From: Candidatus Paceibacterota bacterium
Lineage (GTDB): Bacteria > Verrucomicrobiota > Verrucomicrobiia > Limisphaerales > UBA8199
DNA length: 64,000 bases
Assembly (NCBI GenBank): GCA_035452965.1
Contig: DAOTCE010000025.1
Span: 1 to 64,000 of the forward strand
Direction: 5' to 3'
Under the pieces are notes generated by a model. That model was not told the DNA's origin, did not search any database, and worked only from the letters and a program-made list of their open reading frames with translations. Below, one piece after another: positions 42,181 through 50,609 of this stretch. Numbering within the stretch: the stretch's first letter is position 1; every line of letters starts with the position of its first letter. Both the position numbers and the translations under genes were made by a program.

Positions 42181-42450
42181 ATGGCAAAGATAGCATGGGT
42201 CCAACGTAACAAGAAGAAAGCTGAGACCGTCAAGAAGTACGCGGCGATAAGGGCCGAGTTAAAGGCCAAGCGCGACTATGCCGGGCTGGCCAAGCTCCCG
42301 CGTAATGCCAGCCCCTCGCGGGTGGTCAACCGGTGTTCCATGAGCGGCCGTCGGCACGGATACCTCCGTAAGTTTGGCTGTTCGCGCTTAACCTTTCGGG
42401 AAGGGGCTCTCGGCGGGCTAATTCCGGGCGTGACCAAGGCCAGTTGGTAA
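42181..42450 (+). CDS. rpsN: 30S ribosomal protein S14, zinc-independent long form
   Basis: 89 residues, the long C-minus type rather than the ~61-residue zinc form: the CxxC pairs of the zinc type are missing (only NRCSMSGRRHGYLRKFGCSR is present). The C-terminal LPRNASPSRVVNRC and GYLRKFGCSRLTFREGALGG match the family. It sits between rplE and rpsH as usual. Because only this form is seen here, a zinc-type paralogue under Zur control may or may not exist elsewhere. Confidence 0.94.
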   Translation: MAKIAWVQRNKKKAETVKKYAAIRAELKAKRDYAGLAKLPRNASPSRVVNRCSMSGRRHGYLRKFGCSRLTFREGALGGLIPGVTKASW

Positions 42451-42455
42451 AGTTT

Positions 42456-42842
42456 ATGAACGATCCGATTTCTGACATGCTGGCGAGGATACGCAACGCC
42501 AACCGGGCACTCTTGCCGGCAGTCGAAGTGCCGCACTCGAAAATAAAGGAAGGCATCGCAGCGATCCTGAAACAGGAGGGCTACGTTGTTGATTTTGCTG
42601 TGGAAGGCAAGCTGCCGCGGACAATCAAGTTGAAGTTGAAGTATCAAGGTCGAAAGAGCGTCATCGAAGGGCTGCGCCGAGTGAGCACCCCGGGATTGCG
42701 CCGTTATGTCGGCGCTGCCAAGATACCGCGTGTGCGCGGCGGTCTGGGGGTTGCTGTCGTTTCCACCTCAGATGGGCTGTTGACCGACACACAGGCGCGC
42801 CGAAAGAACATCGGTGGTGAGTTGATTTGTTATATCTGGTGA
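42456..42842 (+). CDS. rpsH: 30S ribosomal protein S8
   Basis: 128 residues from ATG 42456 (MNDPISDMLARIRNANRAL); an upstream TTG would overlap rpsN. Typical parts are VPHSKIKEGIAAILKQEGYV, GLRRVSTPGLRRYV and RGGLGVAVVSTSDGLLTDTQARRKNIGGELICYIW. In other bacteria S8 binds its own spc operon mRNA and represses translation; no clear copy of that target was seen at rplE. A 62-bp gap precedes rplF. Confidence 0.95.
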   Translation: MNDPISDMLARIRNANRALLPAVEVPHSKIKEGIAAILKQEGYVVDFAVEGKLPRTIKLKLKYQGRKSVIEGLRRVSTPGLRRYVGAAKIPRVRGGLGVAVVSTSDGLLTDTQARRKNIGGELICYIW

Positions 42843-42904
42843 GACGATGAAGCGGACCTTCAGAGGCAGACAATCATGCCGGTGCCGCAAGGTATTTTGA
42901 GTTT

Positions 42905-43441
42905 ATGTCGCGAATTGGAAAGCAACCGATAGCCATTCCCACCAAAGTAAAGGTGGAGGTCAAAGGCCAGCAGATTTTCATTGAGGGGCCGAAGGGCAAA
43001 CTCAACTGGGAGTTGCCGCGCCGCACCAGCCTGAAAGTGGAGGACGGCAAGATCGTTGTCAACCGGGAGGGCGATGACTCGCGAGCTAAAGCCCTGCATG
43101 GTCTCAGCCGCGCTTTGGTGAACAACATGGTGCGAGGCGTTAGTGAGGGCTTCGTCAAGAGGCTTGAAATTCAAGGGGTTGGATTCAAGGCTGCCGTCGC
43201 GGACAACAGCGTCAATCTGAGTTTGGGATACTCACACCCTATCGTATATAAAATCCCGTCTCAGGTCAAAGTGACGGTTGAGGAAAACACAAAGCTGGTT
43301 GTCGAAGGTCCCGACCGGCAAGTGGTGGGTCAGGTCGCAGCGGAACTGCGCAGCTTCTACCCGCCCGAACCTTACAAAGGCAAGGGGGTACGATACGCGA
43401 ACGAGCGGGTGATTCGCAAGGAAGGCAAGACGGTACAGTAA
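42905..43441 (+). CDS. rplF: 50S ribosomal protein L6
   Basis: 178 residues, standard two-domain protein. Starts MSRIGKQPIAIPTKVKVEV; GPKGKLNWELP, MVRGVSEGFVKRLEIQGVGF, LSLGYSHPIVYKIP and the C-terminal PPEPYKGKGVRYANERVIRKEGKT are typical. It sits near the GTPase centre and the sarcin-ricin loop. Followed by rplR after 46 bp. Confidence 0.96.
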   Translation: MSRIGKQPIAIPTKVKVEVKGQQIFIEGPKGKLNWELPRRTSLKVEDGKIVVNREGDDSRAKALHGLSRALVNNMVRGVSEGFVKRLEIQGVGFKAAVADNSVNLSLGYSHPIVYKIPSQVKVTVEENTKLVVEGPDRQVVGQVAAELRSFYPPEPYKGKGVRYANERVIRKEGKTVQ

Positions 43442-43487
43442 TGGGTTACGGAACAATGAGTAAAGTAGTGACTGCTGACGAATTGAG

Positions 43488-43853
43488 ATGAGAACTGAGA
43501 AAAAGCACAAACTGGCGCTGCACCGGCGCTGGCGCGTTCGCCGGAAAATCAGTGGTACAAAAGACAGCCCGCGGATGAGCGTTTGTTTTACGAACAAGAA
43601 TATTCATGTCCAGTTTGTTGATGACACCGCGGGGGTGACCCTCGCGGCAGTTTCTACCACGAGCAAGGGGACGCCGGATCGAAAGAAGTCCGCGGCTAAT
43701 CTGGCGAGCGCCAAAGTGATCGGCGCACTGGCCGCGCAAAAGGCCCTTGAGAAAGGTATCAAGAGAGTAGTTTTCGACCGCGGTTCCGCGGCGTTTCATG
43801 GCAAGGTTAAGGTCTTGGCGGACGCAGCGCGTGAGGGCGGTTTGCACTTTTAA
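43488..43853 (+). CDS. rplR: 50S ribosomal protein L18
   Basis: 121 residues. Typical parts are HRRWRVRRKISGTKDSPRMSV, VCFTNKNIHVQFVDD, GAAVAEKAL-like (here GALAAQKALEKGIKRVVFDRG) and the C-terminal FHGKVKVLADAAREGGLHF. It binds 5S rRNA with L5. Three bases separate it from rpsE. Confidence 0.95.
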   Translation: MRTEKKHKLALHRRWRVRRKISGTKDSPRMSVCFTNKNIHVQFVDDTAGVTLAAVSTTSKGTPDRKKSAANLASAKVIGALAAQKALEKGIKRVVFDRGSAAFHGKVKVLADAAREGGLHF

Positions 43854-43856
43854 CGC

Positions 43857-44525
43857 ATGATGGAAACAAACATTGTGGCTGAACCAACCAAAGTAGAGAG
43901 CGGCGAGCCCAGGCCGCAGCGCGGTCCGGGGCGGGGGCGGCGGAGCCGGCCGGAGCCGGAACCCATCATTGACGCCCAGTCCGGGCAGGAGTTGACCGAG
44001 AAGGTCGTGTTCATTAATCGCTCCGCGAAAGTCGTCAAGGGCGGACGTCGGTTCAACTTCAGCGCGTTAGTTGTCGTCGGCGACAAGAGTGGCCGCGTCG
44101 GGGTGGGGCTGGGCAAGGCGGGCGAGGTGGCGGATGCAATTCGCAAGGGTGGCGAGATGGCCCGTTCGCAGATGGTCAGCGTCTCATTAAGGGAGGGGAC
44201 CTTGCCGCATGAGGTGTATTCTCAATATTGCGGAGCTAAGGTTCTGCTGCGCCCCGCGTCTCCAGGCACGGGCATCATTGCAGGCAAGTCCGTACGGGCT
44301 GTGCTCGAGTTGGCCGGCGTTAAGGACGTCTTGACTAAATCGCTCGGGTCAAAGAATGCCGCTAACGTGGTCAAGGCTTCACTCGACGCGCTGCTGAGCC
44401 TTAGGTTGCGCGAGGATATTTACCTCGGACGCGGTTTGGAAATCAAGAAGGCGGCAGCGCCCAAGGCTGCCGAGACAGCATCATCGCCAACTACCGTTTC
44501 ACCGGATGCTGCACCAACCGCCTAG
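43857..44525 (+). CDS. rpsE: 30S ribosomal protein S5, extended
   Basis: 222 residues, about 55 more than usual. The core begins near residue 46 (LTEKVVFINRSAKVVKGGRR, FSALVVVGDKSGRVGVGLGKA) and contains RPASPGTGIIAGKSVRAVLE and GSKNAANVVKASLDALLSL. It is preceded by a 45-residue Pro/Arg/Glu-rich lead and followed by a ~25-residue Ala/Ser/Thr/Pro tail. S5 acts in decoding accuracy and mRNA unwinding. Downstream rpmD (L30), usually between rpsE and rplO, is missing: only 6 bp separate the two genes. Confidence 0.95.
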   Translation: MMETNIVAEPTKVESGEPRPQRGPGRGRRSRPEPEPIIDAQSGQELTEKVVFINRSAKVVKGGRRFNFSALVVVGDKSGRVGVGLGKAGEVADAIRKGGEMARSQMVSVSLREGTLPHEVYSQYCGAKVLLRPASPGTGIIAGKSVRAVLELAGVKDVLTKSLGSKNAANVVKASLDALLSLRLREDIYLGRGLEIKKAAAPKAAETASSPTTVSPDAAPTA

Positions 44526-44531
44526 CTTTTT

Positions 44532-45020
44532 ATGCGATTACATGATCTAAAGCCTCGTCCTGGAGCCCGCCACCGTCGCAAGCGGTTGGGTCAGGGAGAA
44601 GCCAGTGGGCGCGGCAAAACCAGTGGCCGGGGCGGCAAGGGCCAGACGGCGCGGTCAGGCAGTTCTATTCGTATCGGTTTCGAAGGTGGCCAAATGCCAT
44701 TGATTCGGCGAATTCCCAAACGGGGATTCAACAACGCGCGCCATACAACTCGGTACCTGCCGGTGAACGTAGAGGCCCTCAACCATTTCGATGACGGTAC
44801 GCGGGTGGATGAAGCAATTTTGAAAAAAGCGGGCCTGGCGAATGGCTGCGGGGCTGGCATCAAGATTCTTGGTGCTGGGGAACTGACCCGCAAGCTTGTG
44901 GTGAGCGCGCATGCTTTCAGTGCGTCAGCGAAAGCCAAGATCGAGGCTAAAGGGGGAACGTGTGAGCCAACCAAGCCCAAGAATGTCGAGAAAGCAGCGC
45001 CTGCACCTGAAAAGAAATGA
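44532..45020 (+). CDS. rplO: 50S ribosomal protein L15
   Basis: 162 residues. MRLHDLKPRPGARHRRKRLG, GKTSGRGGKGQTARSG, FEGGQMPLIRRIPKRGFNN are the usual Gly/Arg-rich N-terminus; the globular part has ILGAGELTRKLVVSAHAFSASAKAKIEAKGGTCE with the conserved C-terminal Gly-Gly-x-xx-Glu. A short tail of Lys/Pro/Ala (NVEKAAPAPEKK) ends the protein. secY follows after 72 bp. Confidence 0.96.
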   Translation: MRLHDLKPRPGARHRRKRLGQGEASGRGKTSGRGGKGQTARSGSSIRIGFEGGQMPLIRRIPKRGFNNARHTTRYLPVNVEALNHFDDGTRVDEAILKKAGLANGCGAGIKILGAGELTRKLVVSAHAFSASAKAKIEAKGGTCEPTKPKNVEKAAPAPEKK

Positions 45021-45092
45021 TCCCTTTGATACTCTCGGAAGCAACTCATAACTCGACGGGTGGAGTCTCGGACTTCTGAGGCTAATGGTAAC

Positions 45093-46484
45093 ATGCTATC
45101 TGCCATTTACAATACTTTCTGCAATTGCTTTAAGATTCCGGAGCTAAAGTCTCGGATTCTGTTCACTTTGATGGTGCTGGCTATTTGTCGCCTGGAGGCA
45201 GTCGTGCGGATCCCCGGGCTGAATGGCACGATCCTGCAGAATTATTTTGCCAGTCAGGCTGGTTCGGCGGGCGGAGGACTCTTAGGCATGTACAGCCTCT
45301 TCACCGGAGGCGCCTTGGAACACTGCGCGGTGGGCGCTTTGGGTATCATGCCTTACATCAGCGCTACGATCATCATCCAGCTGTTGACGGCGGTCATTCC
45401 GACTTTAAGTAAACTTGCCCGAGAAGAAGGCGGTCGCACCAAGATCATTCAATATGGTCGGTATCTCACTGTTCTTCTTTGCCTGGGGCAGGGGATGGTA
45501 ATGGCTATAGGTTGGGAGAATCCGGAAAAGCTCTTTCCACAATGGAACACGGCAGACCGGTTGGTGCTCTACTCTGACGCGCACATTTGGTTCTATCGTT
45601 TACAGACGCTGCTGATGTTGACAACGGGAACTATGCTGCTCATGTGGCTCGGCGAACAGATCACCGAACGTGGGATTGGCAACGGTGTTTCGCTTGTCAT
45701 CACCATTGGAATTCTAGCTCGCCTGCCGCAAGCGGCTGTCGCCCTTAAAGACATGTTTTTCCCCGGCGCTGGGGTCGAAGCCAAGTTCAATTTTGGACAC
45801 GCCATCGCTCTGGTGCTCTTGCTGGCCGGTGTCATCGCTGGCGTCATCGCGATCACCCAGGCGCAGCGGAAAGTGCCCGTGCAGTACGCCCAGCGGGCAG
45901 TCGGCCGCAAAGTCTATTCGGGGGGCACTTCGTTCATGCCGCTCCGGGTGAATTACTCGGGTGTCATGCCGATTATTTTTGCTCAGGCGATTCTGATGTT
46001 TCCCCAGAAGATATTTCTATTTCTCGGGCAGAGCCTCAACATCAAGTTCTTCGGCGAGATTGCTCGTGCGCTGGCTGAAGGGGCGTTTCTCTATATGGTG
46101 GTATACGGTCTGATGATTCTCTTCTTCTCCTATTTCTGGGTGGCGACGCAGTTTAACGAATTGCAAATCGCCGATGATTTGAAGAAGAACGGAGGCTACA
46201 TTCCTGGCGTGCGTCCGGGACAGGCGACGAGCGATTACCTCCACAATGCCATGAGCCGCATTACACTGGCGGGCGCGATCTTCCTGACGATTATCGCTTT
46301 GATTCCGATCTGGTTGTACAGTGAACTTCAGATCCCTTACCCAGTGGCCACCTTCTTCGGTGGCACGAGCATGCTAATTCTTGTTGGCGTGCTGCTGGAC
46401 ACTATGCGCCAGATGGAAACGCACCTGCTAATGCGCCATTACGACGGCTTCCTGAAGAAGGGGCGGCTCCGGGGCCGGTTCTGA
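45093..46484 (+). CDS. secY: Preprotein translocase subunit SecY
   Basis: 463 residues, ten TM helices, the protein-conducting channel of Sec. The ATG at 45093 (MLSAIYNTFCNCFKIPELK) is preferred over an upstream GTG at 45060. Typical parts are LFTLMVLAICRLEAVVRIPG, GIMPYISATIIIQLLT (plug/TM2 region), TERGIGNGVSLVITIGIL, KVPVQYAQRAVGRKVYSGG and LKKNGGYIPGVRPGQATSDYL. The usual adk gene between secY and map is missing; map starts inside the secY stop codon (TGATG). Confidence 0.96.
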   Translation: MLSAIYNTFCNCFKIPELKSRILFTLMVLAICRLEAVVRIPGLNGTILQNYFASQAGSAGGGLLGMYSLFTGGALEHCAVGALGIMPYISATIIIQLLTAVIPTLSKLAREEGGRTKIIQYGRYLTVLLCLGQGMVMAIGWENPEKLFPQWNTADRLVLYSDAHIWFYRLQTLLMLTTGTMLLMWLGEQITERGIGNGVSLVITIGILARLPQAAVALKDMFFPGAGVEAKFNFGHAIALVLLLAGVIAGVIAITQAQRKVPVQYAQRAVGRKVYSGGTSFMPLRVNYSGVMPIIFAQAILMFPQKIFLFLGQSLNIKFFGEIARALAEGAFLYMVVYGLMILFFSYFWVATQFNELQIADDLKKNGGYIPGVRPGQATSDYLHNAMSRITLAGAIFLTIIALIPIWLYSELQIPYPVATFFGGTSMLILVGVLLDTMRQMETHLLMRHYDGFLKKGRLRGRF

Positions 46485-47260
46485 TGATCATTCTGAAGAG
46501 TGAGAGGGATTTAGAGGCGATGCGGCCGGCGTGTGCGGTGGCCGGTACCGTTCTGAATGAGGTGGCGGCGTTTGTTCAGCCTGGCGTGACGACGAAAGAG
46601 GTGAATGATTTTGCCGCGTCTCGGATCAAGCATTTTGGCGCCAAGAGCGCTTTCTTGGGCTATCGAAAATATCCGTGCCACATATGCATTTCGGTTAATG
46701 ATCAAGTCGTGCACGGCCTGGCAGGTTCTCGGGCACTGCAGTTTGGCGACATCGTGAGCCTGGATGTTGGCGTGATTTACAGCGGATTCATTGGGGACAC
46801 TGCGCGGACGGTGGCCGTGGGAGGGTGCGGTGTGCTGGCGCAGAGGCTAATAGATGTTGCCGAAAAGGCTCTCTACCAAGGTATCAGTCAGGCGTTGCCG
46901 GGGGGGAGGGTGGCTGATATCTCGCGGACCATACAGAATTACGTGGAAGGCAACGGTTTCAGCGTGGTCCGGGAGTTTGTGGGCCATGGCGTGGGGCGGA
47001 CAATGCACGAAGAGCCCCAGATTCCGAATTTCGTAGATGGCAAGTCCTCTCCGAAATTGCGACCTGGGATGACCCTGGCGATCGAGCCTATGGTCAACGC
47101 TGGGGCGGCGGGCGTAAAAATATTGAATGATGGCTGGACAGTAGTGACGCAGGATGGTTCACTGTCCGCTCATTTTGAACATACGGTACTGATCACTGAG
47201 GCTCAACCCGAGGTTCTGACATGGCCCGAGAAAGTGCCATCGAAGTTGAAGGTGCCGTAG
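46484..47260 (+). CDS. map: Methionine aminopeptidase, type I
   Basis: 258 residues. The pita-bread metal ligands are visible: Asp in SLDVGVIYSGFIGDTAR (both Asp), His in HGVGRTMHEEPQIPN, Glu in LAIEPMVNAG and Glu in AHFEHTVLIT. Removes the initiator Met. It overlaps secY by one base and the downstream infA by 40 bases, so all three are tightly coupled. No N-terminal zinc-finger extension. Confidence 0.96.
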   Translation: MIILKSERDLEAMRPACAVAGTVLNEVAAFVQPGVTTKEVNDFAASRIKHFGAKSAFLGYRKYPCHICISVNDQVVHGLAGSRALQFGDIVSLDVGVIYSGFIGDTARTVAVGGCGVLAQRLIDVAEKALYQGISQALPGGRVADISRTIQNYVEGNGFSVVREFVGHGVGRTMHEEPQIPNFVDGKSSPKLRPGMTLAIEPMVNAGAAGVKILNDGWTVVTQDGSLSAHFEHTVLITEAQPEVLTWPEKVPSKLKVP

Positions 47261-47451
47261 TTGCAGTTCTGCCGAGGAAGATGTATCGAGTGGAATTGTC
47301 TAATGGGCATCGGTTGTTGGCGTATGTCGCAGGGAAGGGACGTCTGAAGGTTACTGCCTTAGCGCCGGGGGACAACGTCCGGTTGGAAGTGTGGCCTTAT
47401 GACTTGTCGGTGGGGCGTATTGTTGTGAATGCAGAAACGAATTTGATATGA
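47221..47451 (+). CDS. infA: Translation initiation factor IF-1
   Basis: 76 residues, OB fold. The start MARESAIEVEGAVVAVLPRK matches the family N-terminus, then YRVELSNGHRLLAYVAGKGR and LAPGDNVRLEVWPYDLSVGRIV. IF-1 occupies the A site during initiation. The start lies inside map (40-nt overlap), unusual for this gene pair, and the stop overlaps rpmJ (ATATGA), so translation of map, infA and rpmJ is probably coupled. Confidence 0.95.
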   Translation: MARESAIEVEGAVVAVLPRKMYRVELSNGHRLLAYVAGKGRLKVTALAPGDNVRLEVWPYDLSVGRIVVNAETNLI

Positions 47452-47561
47452 AAGTCCGTGCATCGGTTAAGAAACTTTGCGAGAATTGCAAGATTATTCG
47501 CCGCAAAGGAGTCATTCGCGTGATCTGTACCAATCCTCGCCACAAACAGCGGCAGGGTTGA
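47448..47561 (+). CDS. rpmJ: 50S ribosomal protein L36, zinc form
   Basis: 37 residues, MKVRASVKKLCENCKIIRRK then ICTNPRHKQRQG. The zinc ligands Cys11, Cys14, Cys27 and His32 are all present, so this is the zinc-binding form. ATG overlaps the infA stop by four bases (ATGA). Smallest ribosomal protein, in the usual place between infA and rpsM. Confidence 0.95.
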   Translation: MKVRASVKKLCENCKIIRRKGVIRVICTNPRHKQRQG

Positions 47562-47600
47562 CCTGTGGCGCAACCTAGACATTAGTACCTCAAAGAATTT

Positions 47601-47996
47601 ATGGCTCGCATTATTGGCGTGGAAGTTCCACCAAACAAGCGCATTGATATTGCGTTGCGCTACATCTACGGCTTGGGCCCCAGCAACTCGAGAGTAATTC
47701 TGGCCAAGGCGAATATTGACCCTAGTGTGCGCGCGAAGGACCTAACTGAGCAGCAACTCTCCCAAATCGTCCACGCTATCCAGGACGGAAAATACGTCAT
47801 CGAGGGCGACCTCCGACGCGAGATTGGCATGAACCTCAAGCGGTTGCAGGGCATTAAGTGCTATCGCGGCATCCGCCATCTGCGTGGCCTGCCGGTTCGC
47901 GGGCAACGCACCCAAACCAATGCGCGCACCCGTAAGGGGCCGCGGAAGACTGTCGGCGTCGTTCGCAATCCGGCCGCCAAGACGGGTATCCACTGA
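47601..47996 (+). CDS. rpsM: 30S ribosomal protein S13
   Basis: 131 residues. Starts MARIIGVEVPPNKRIDIALRYIYGLG; LKRLQGIKCYRGIRHLRGLPVRGQRTQTNARTRKGPRKTV is the typical core (the tail contacts the P-site tRNA). A short C-terminal end (VVRNPAAKTGIH) replaces the usual GKKK tail. Begins the alpha operon part rpsM-rpsK-rpsD-rpoA-rplQ. Confidence 0.96.
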   Translation: MARIIGVEVPPNKRIDIALRYIYGLGPSNSRVILAKANIDPSVRAKDLTEQQLSQIVHAIQDGKYVIEGDLRREIGMNLKRLQGIKCYRGIRHLRGLPVRGQRTQTNARTRKGPRKTVGVVRNPAAKTGIH

Positions 47997-48043
47997 TGGC
48001 CGCTACACTACCATCTAACATTCCATAACGATTCAACTAGCCC

Positions 48044-48706
48044 ATGGCTGACGAAACCCAAAAGAAGCCCACTCCCAAGAAGGAGGGCAAGGCCGCGGCA
48101 AAATCTGCCACTGCCGCTGACAAAGCACCCGACAAGGCTGCAAGCAAACCTGCAACCAAGCCGGAGGCTGGCGTTGCTCCCGGCAAAGTTTCGAAGAAAG
48201 CGTCTTCTCCTGCCGGGGAGGCTGCCACTCCCGCTGCCGAACCACCCAAGCCCGCCGAAGGCGCTGTGCCGGTCGCGGCGGTAGCCGCGCCGACTGCGGC
48301 GGAGTTATTGGCGGACGATCTTGCCGGCAAGAAGATCATTAAGGCCAAAGGCGCCAAGAATATCGTCAGTGGCATTGCCAACATTCTCGCGACGTTCAAC
48401 AATACGCTGGTCAGCATCACCGACATGCAAGGCCACGTTATCGGTTGGTCGAGCGCCGGTCGAGTTGGATTCAAAGGGTCGCGAAAGAGCACCGCCTATG
48501 CGGCTCAGCAGGTTGCTCAGGACGCCGCTCGTCAGGCAATGTCTCATGGCATGCGCGAAATTGAGGTGCGCGTCAAGGGCCCTGGCTCAGGTCGTGAGTC
48601 GGCGATCCGGGCGTTCCAGGCCATCGGTTTAGAGATCACTATTATAAAGGACGTTACTCCGGTGCCGCACAATGGCTGCCGTCCGCGCAAGAAGCGCCGG
48701 GTCTGA
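48044..48706 (+). CDS. rpsK: 30S ribosomal protein S11 with long N-terminal extension
   Basis: 220 residues, about 90 more than the usual ~129. The canonical core begins near residue 103 (KNIVSGIANILATFNNTLVS, then DMQGHVIGWSSAGRVGFKGSRKSTAYAAQ, GMREIEVRVKGPGSGRESAI, VTPVPHNGCRPRKKRRV). Residues 1-100 are Lys/Ala/Pro-rich low complexity (many AxK and PA words), predicted disordered. The start ATG at 48044 is the only ATG before the core in frame until position ~125 of the protein, so the extension is probably translated. It may extend from the 30S platform near the mRNA exit and Shine-Dalgarno site; this is inferred from the location of S11. Confidence 0.92.
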   Translation: MADETQKKPTPKKEGKAAAKSATAADKAPDKAASKPATKPEAGVAPGKVSKKASSPAGEAATPAAEPPKPAEGAVPVAAVAAPTAAELLADDLAGKKIIKAKGAKNIVSGIANILATFNNTLVSITDMQGHVIGWSSAGRVGFKGSRKSTAYAAQQVAQDAARQAMSHGMREIEVRVKGPGSGRESAIRAFQAIGLEITIIKDVTPVPHNGCRPRKKRRV

Positions 48707-48743
48707 CCCTCAACTGAAAACTCCTAACCCTACATCTTAGCAA

Positions 48744-49352
48744 ATGGCTCGTTATACTGGCCCCCGTGTTCGCATAAGCCGCCGCTTTGGCATTCCCATC
48801 TTCGGCCCCTCAAAGTACCTCGAGCGTCGCAATTACGGCCCTGGTGTGCACGGCCCGAAGTCTCGCCGCAAGCACACCGATTATGGCTTGGGACTCATTG
48901 AGAAGCAGAAGCTTCGCTATTATTACGGCCTGCTTGAGCGACAATTCCGGGGGGTTTACGAGCGCGCCCTAAAGCGCCGCGGCGTCACTGGCGAGCAGAT
49001 GCTGCAGATCTTGGAGACCCGCTTGGACAACGTCGCCTATCACCTCGGCTACGCCAATACGCGTGCGGCGGCTCGGCAGTTGGTGGCGCACGGCCATGTC
49101 AAGGTGAACGGCCGCAAAGTCAACATTCCGTCCTTCGGGTTGAAGGTCAACGATGTTATTGAGGTTAAGAACTCCAACGCTTCGCGCCAATTGGCGACCA
49201 AGAACCTGGAAACTGCTGGTAGCCGCGCCGTTCCGGACTGGCTCTCGCTGGACAGAGAGGCCCTTAAGGGCGTGGTCATGCGTGTTCCCACGCGTGACGA
49301 GATCCAGCCTATTGCTAACGAGCAGGCAGTTGTCGAATTTTATTCCCGCTAA
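48744..49352 (+). CDS. rpsD: 30S ribosomal protein S4
   Basis: 202 residues. Starts MARYTGPRVRISRRFGIPIF, which lacks the Cys4 zinc site (C-minus form, as for S14 here). The S4 RNA-binding domain has LETRLDNVAYHLGYANTRAAARQLV and GHVKVNGRKVNIPSFGLKVND. S4 in other bacteria represses the alpha operon mRNA; no match to the E. coli pseudoknot was recognised. A 169-bp gap follows before rpoA. Confidence 0.95.
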   Translation: MARYTGPRVRISRRFGIPIFGPSKYLERRNYGPGVHGPKSRRKHTDYGLGLIEKQKLRYYYGLLERQFRGVYERALKRRGVTGEQMLQILETRLDNVAYHLGYANTRAAARQLVAHGHVKVNGRKVNIPSFGLKVNDVIEVKNSNASRQLATKNLETAGSRAVPDWLSLDREALKGVVMRVPTRDEIQPIANEQAVVEFYSR

Positions 49353-49521
49353 GCCAATGAAACTGGATTGTTGGATGACTGGACGAGCAGCCGCGCACCG
49401 ATCGCTCAGACTTTCGTGCCCTGCCTCCGTCACTCTAACGATTCTTAACAATTACACGGGCTCCTTGGGCCGGCGGGAATAGAGGCCTCAGGGGTCAGAT
49501 TAAAATTGTTGAAAGGAACAT

Positions 49522-50550
49522 ATGCCAGTACGTCTAGGACGTTTCGAAATGCCCAAACGGTTGGTCAAAGAAGATGCGACCGCCACCGATACTTATGCCA
49601 AGTTCGTCGCCGAACCTTTTGAAACGGGTTACGGTTACACCATTGGCAATTCACTGCGCCGCGTGCTCCTCTCCTCCCTGGAAGGTGCTGCCATCTCCTC
49701 GATTAAGATTGACGGCGCAATGCACGAATTCACCACTGTTGAAGGCGTGGTGGAGGATGTTACGGAGATTGTCCTTAACCTGAAAAAGGCTTTGTTCAAA
49801 GCCCATACGCGTGATCCCCAGACTCTGTTGCTTTCCGTTAACAAAGAGGGCGAGGTCACCGCTGCCGACATCCAACTCAACCAAAACGTCGAGTTGGTCA
49901 ACCCTGACCAGCATATTTGCACTCTGGACAAGAAGAAGAAGTTCGAGATGGAGCTGGAGGTCAGAGTTGGCCGCGGCTTCCTGCCGGGCGAGGAGAACAA
50001 GAAGCCAAATCAAGCCATCGGTGTTATTGCCATTGACTCCCTCTTTTCACCCGTGACCCGGGTCCGCTATGCCGTCGAGAGCGCCCGCGTCGGGCAACGC
50101 ACCGATTATGACCGCCTCATATTGGAGATTTGGACTGACGGCCGAATCTCGCCGGACGACGCTCTTACTCAAGCCTCTGCCATTCTGCAGCGTCACCTCG
50201 ATGTCTTCGTTGGTTACGACAAGAATGCCGTGGAGTTCGAGGAAGTCGTGGACAAACAGGACGAGGAAAAGACCAAGACAAAGAAGCTCCTCAACATGAG
50301 CGTTAACGAGATTGAGCTGAGCGTGAGGGCGGCCAATTGTCTTAACAATGCGAACATCACCACTGTTGGGCAGCTAGCCATGAAATCGGAGCAGGAAATG
50401 CTCAAGTACCGCAATTTTGGCAAGAAATCGCTCAACGAGATTAAGGATAAACTGGCGGCGCTTGGCTTAACTCTGGGCATGACATTCGAGGCTGACCTGC
50501 TGGAAGCCACCAAGGAACAGACTCCTGCCGGGAGTCCCGGCGCTCAATAG
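49522..50550 (+). CDS. rpoA: RNA polymerase subunit alpha
   Basis: 342 residues. The N-terminal assembly domain (about 1-235) has FEPFETGYGYTIGNSLRRVLLSSLEGAA and the linker follows. The C-terminal domain (about 255-330) has ELSVRAANCLNNANITTVGQLA and SEQEMLKYRNFGKKSLNEIKDKL for UP-element and activator contact. A good ribosome binding site (AAAGGAAC) lies 4 bp before ATG. The preceding 169-bp gap is long enough for an internal promoter, but none is clear. Confidence 0.96.
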   Translation: MPVRLGRFEMPKRLVKEDATATDTYAKFVAEPFETGYGYTIGNSLRRVLLSSLEGAAISSIKIDGAMHEFTTVEGVVEDVTEIVLNLKKALFKAHTRDPQTLLLSVNKEGEVTAADIQLNQNVELVNPDQHICTLDKKKKFEMELEVRVGRGFLPGEENKKPNQAIGVIAIDSLFSPVTRVRYAVESARVGQRTDYDRLILEIWTDGRISPDDALTQASAILQRHLDVFVGYDKNAVEFEEVVDKQDEEKTKTKKLLNMSVNEIELSVRAANCLNNANITTVGQLAMKSEQEMLKYRNFGKKSLNEIKDKLAALGLTLGMTFEADLLEATKEQTPAGSPGAQ

Positions 50551-50609
50551 CACTGGCAGACTAGGCGTGTGGCCGTGCCTGCTGGACATCTGATTACCAG
50601 TCACTTTTT

